A stretch of DNA of 64,000 bases from Pseudomonas sp. MYb185 (GTDB lineage Bacteria > Pseudomonadota > Gammaproteobacteria > Pseudomonadales > Pseudomonadaceae): positions 130,071 to 194,070 of the forward strand of contig NZ_PCQD01000005.1 in NCBI RefSeq assembly GCF_002979975.1. The letters run 5' to 3'. The position numbers and the translations under genes are program-made. Below are positions 62,798 through 64,000 of this stretch, piece after piece. Each line of letters starts with the position of its first letter. The stretch's first letter is position 1. The notes under the pieces were generated by a model that worked only from the letters and a program-made list of their open reading frames with translations, ran no database searches and had not been told where the DNA came from.

Positions 62798-64000
62798 ATG
62801 TCCCATAAATTTACTATCAGTGGCCTGCTGTTGCTGGGAGCCTTGACTGCCATCGCACCCATGTCCACCGATATGTACCTGCCGGCACTGCCGGCTATCG
62901 CCCTTGACCTCGGGTTGCTGCCGGGGCAGGTGGAGCTGACCTTTTCCGCCTATTTTGTCGGCATGCTGCTGGGCATGTTGTGCTATGGGCCGCTCAGTGA
63001 TCGCTTTGGTCGTCGCCCGCCGTTGTTATTCGGGCTCGGGCTATACAGCCTGGCTTCGCTATTGATTGTGACCAGTGAGTCACTGGATGGGCTGGTATGG
63101 CTGCGCTTTCTGCAAGGGCTGGGTGGTTGTGCCGGTGCGGTACTGACCGTGGCCATTGTCCGCGACCTGTGTCAGCCGCTGCAGGCGGCTAAAGTGATGA
63201 GCATGATCACCCTGGTGATGGGTGTCGCACCGATACTCGCGCCTCTGGCTGGTGGTTTCGTGCTGGAGCTCCGGGGCTGGCAGACGATTTTTCTGCTGCT
63301 GGCCGGTTTCGGTCTGCTATGCCTGCTGGGCATCGGCCTGCTGTTGCCGGAAAGCCTGGCCCAGCCAGCGCTACGCCTGGCGTTGCGCCCGGTTTTTACC
63401 GGTTACCTGGGGCTGCTCAAGGACCGCCGTTTCATCGGCTTCTCCCTGTGCCAGGCCTGCACCACCGGGGCGATGTTCGCCTATATCGTCGGTTCGCCGT
63501 TCGTGCTGATCGAGCTGCACGGCATTCCGGCTGCGCAGTTCGGCTGGTTCTTCGGCATCAACGCCATCGGCCTGGTCGCCGCCAGCCAGTTGAACCGCTG
63601 GCTGCTGCGCCGGCACAGCCCGCGCCGGCTACTGGCGCGGATGCTGTGGTTGCCATTGCTGGCCGGGGCGCTGCTGATGCTGGACCTGCTCGCGGGGCAT
63701 GTCGGGTTGTGGCTGATCCTGCCGGCGTTCTTCCTGCTGGTGTCCAGCGTCGGGCTGGTCGGTCCCAATGCCTCCGCCCTGGCGTTGGCCGAGCAGGGCG
63801 AGCGCGCCGGGCTGGCCTCGGCGCTGCACGTGAGCCTGACCTTCGGCATGGGCATGTGTGCCAGCCTGCTGGTGGCGGCATTGCAGGACGGCAGCGTGCG
63901 CCCGCTGGCGCTGGTGATCTTCAGTTTCAGCGTGGCTGGTCTGCTGGTCTATCACCTGCTGAGCGTGCGGCAACGGGAAGCGTTGCTGGGTGAGTCGCTG
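62798..64000 (+). CDS. MFS transporter, Bcr/CflA drug-resistance family (partial at window end)
   Basis: Open frame of 401 codons without stop at the window edge. It reads MSHKFTISGLLLLGALTAI, then PMSTDMYLPALP, the first-helix signature of Bcr/CflA exporters, and motif A as GPLSDRFGRRPPLL. About eleven to twelve helices are seen, ending in a basic cytosolic segment near the edge, so only the C terminus is missing. Likely proton-driven efflux of drugs or small metabolites. ATG 62798 has GGAG seven bases upstream; another ATG two codons earlier is too close to that site. Confidence 0.9.
   Translation, partial: MSHKFTISGLLLLGALTAIAPMSTDMYLPALPAIALDLGLLPGQVELTFSAYFVGMLLGMLCYGPLSDRFGRRPPLLFGLGLYSLASLLIVTSESLDGLVWLRFLQGLGGCAGAVLTVAIVRDLCQPLQAAKVMSMITLVMGVAPILAPLAGGFVLELRGWQTIFLLLAGFGLLCLLGIGLLLPESLAQPALRLALRPVFTGYLGLLKDRRFIGFSLCQACTTGAMFAYIVGSPFVLIELHGIPAAQFGWFFGINAIGLVAASQLNRWLLRRHSPRRLLARMLWLPLLAGALLMLDLLAGHVGLWLILPAFFLLVSSVGLVGPNASALALAEQGERAGLASALHVSLTFGMGMCASLLVAALQDGSVRPLALVIFSFSVAGLLVYHLLSVRQREALLGESL

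Overview
The window is a high-GC stretch of a Pseudomonadaceae chromosome (Pseudomonas, Halopseudomonas or Stutzerimonas type). The evidence is an OprI lipoprotein, a ThrH, and a gene order that matches Pseudomonas in two blocks: greB, FtsX-type permease, ABC ATPase, tesA, small protein, L,D-transpeptidase, oprI; and DAHP synthase, acetyltransferase, ketopantoate reductase, cysB, then cysH and thrH. The species cannot be fixed from the sequence alone. No rRNA, tRNA or CRISPR was seen.

Core-like part, 1-15.7 kb and 27-28.6 kb: tatD and a DEAD-box helicase gene; a glutathionyl-hydroquinone reductase; greB; an FtsX/LolE-like permease with its ATPase next to divergent tesA; an L,D-transpeptidase convergent with its presumed substrate OprI; a GntP-type permease; DAHP synthase; a PanE-like reductase; cysB; and, after an 11 kb insertion, cysH and thrH.

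Insertion between cysB and cysH, 15.8-26.8 kb: first a Crp/Fnr (DNR-like) regulator, NnrS and a nitrate/sulfonate/taurine-class ABC importer, a set typical of nitrogen-oxide metabolism. Then, divergently, a TonB-dependent receptor, a secreted hemophilin-like protein and a Slam (DUF560) outer-membrane exporter. Together these look like a type XI secretion haem-acquisition system. The shared regulatory region has a perfect ANR/DNR box and a Fur box placed around the receptor promoter, and a second ANR/DNR-like box in front of the ABC/nnrS operon.

Catabolic region, 28.8-62 kb: (i) a redox module with three fumarate-reductase/TcuA-type flavoproteins, a dedicated EtfAB pair, a PQQ-cytochrome c dehydrogenase, an SDR, and racemase-like and isochorismatase-like proteins that have lost their catalytic cysteines; (ii) a lipoprotein carboxylesterase gene split by a 31-bp tandem duplication; (iii) Ogt, an Lrp regulator and a DMT exporter; (iv) an XylR/DmpR-type activator divergent from a 13-gene operon with a textbook sigma-54 promoter. 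That operon encodes a two-component flavin monooxygenase, extradiol dioxygenase, two meta-cleavage hydrolases, hydratase, aldolase and acylating acetaldehyde dehydrogenase, with a DUF1302/DUF1329/YCF48/RND envelope module in the middle. It should convert a phenolic or polycyclic compound to pyruvate and acetyl-CoA. The substrate is not evident. The window ends inside a Bcr/CflA-type MFS transporter gene.

Intergenic regions carry two miniature inverted-repeat elements (113 and 264 bp) and four copies of a 26-bp REP-like palindrome.
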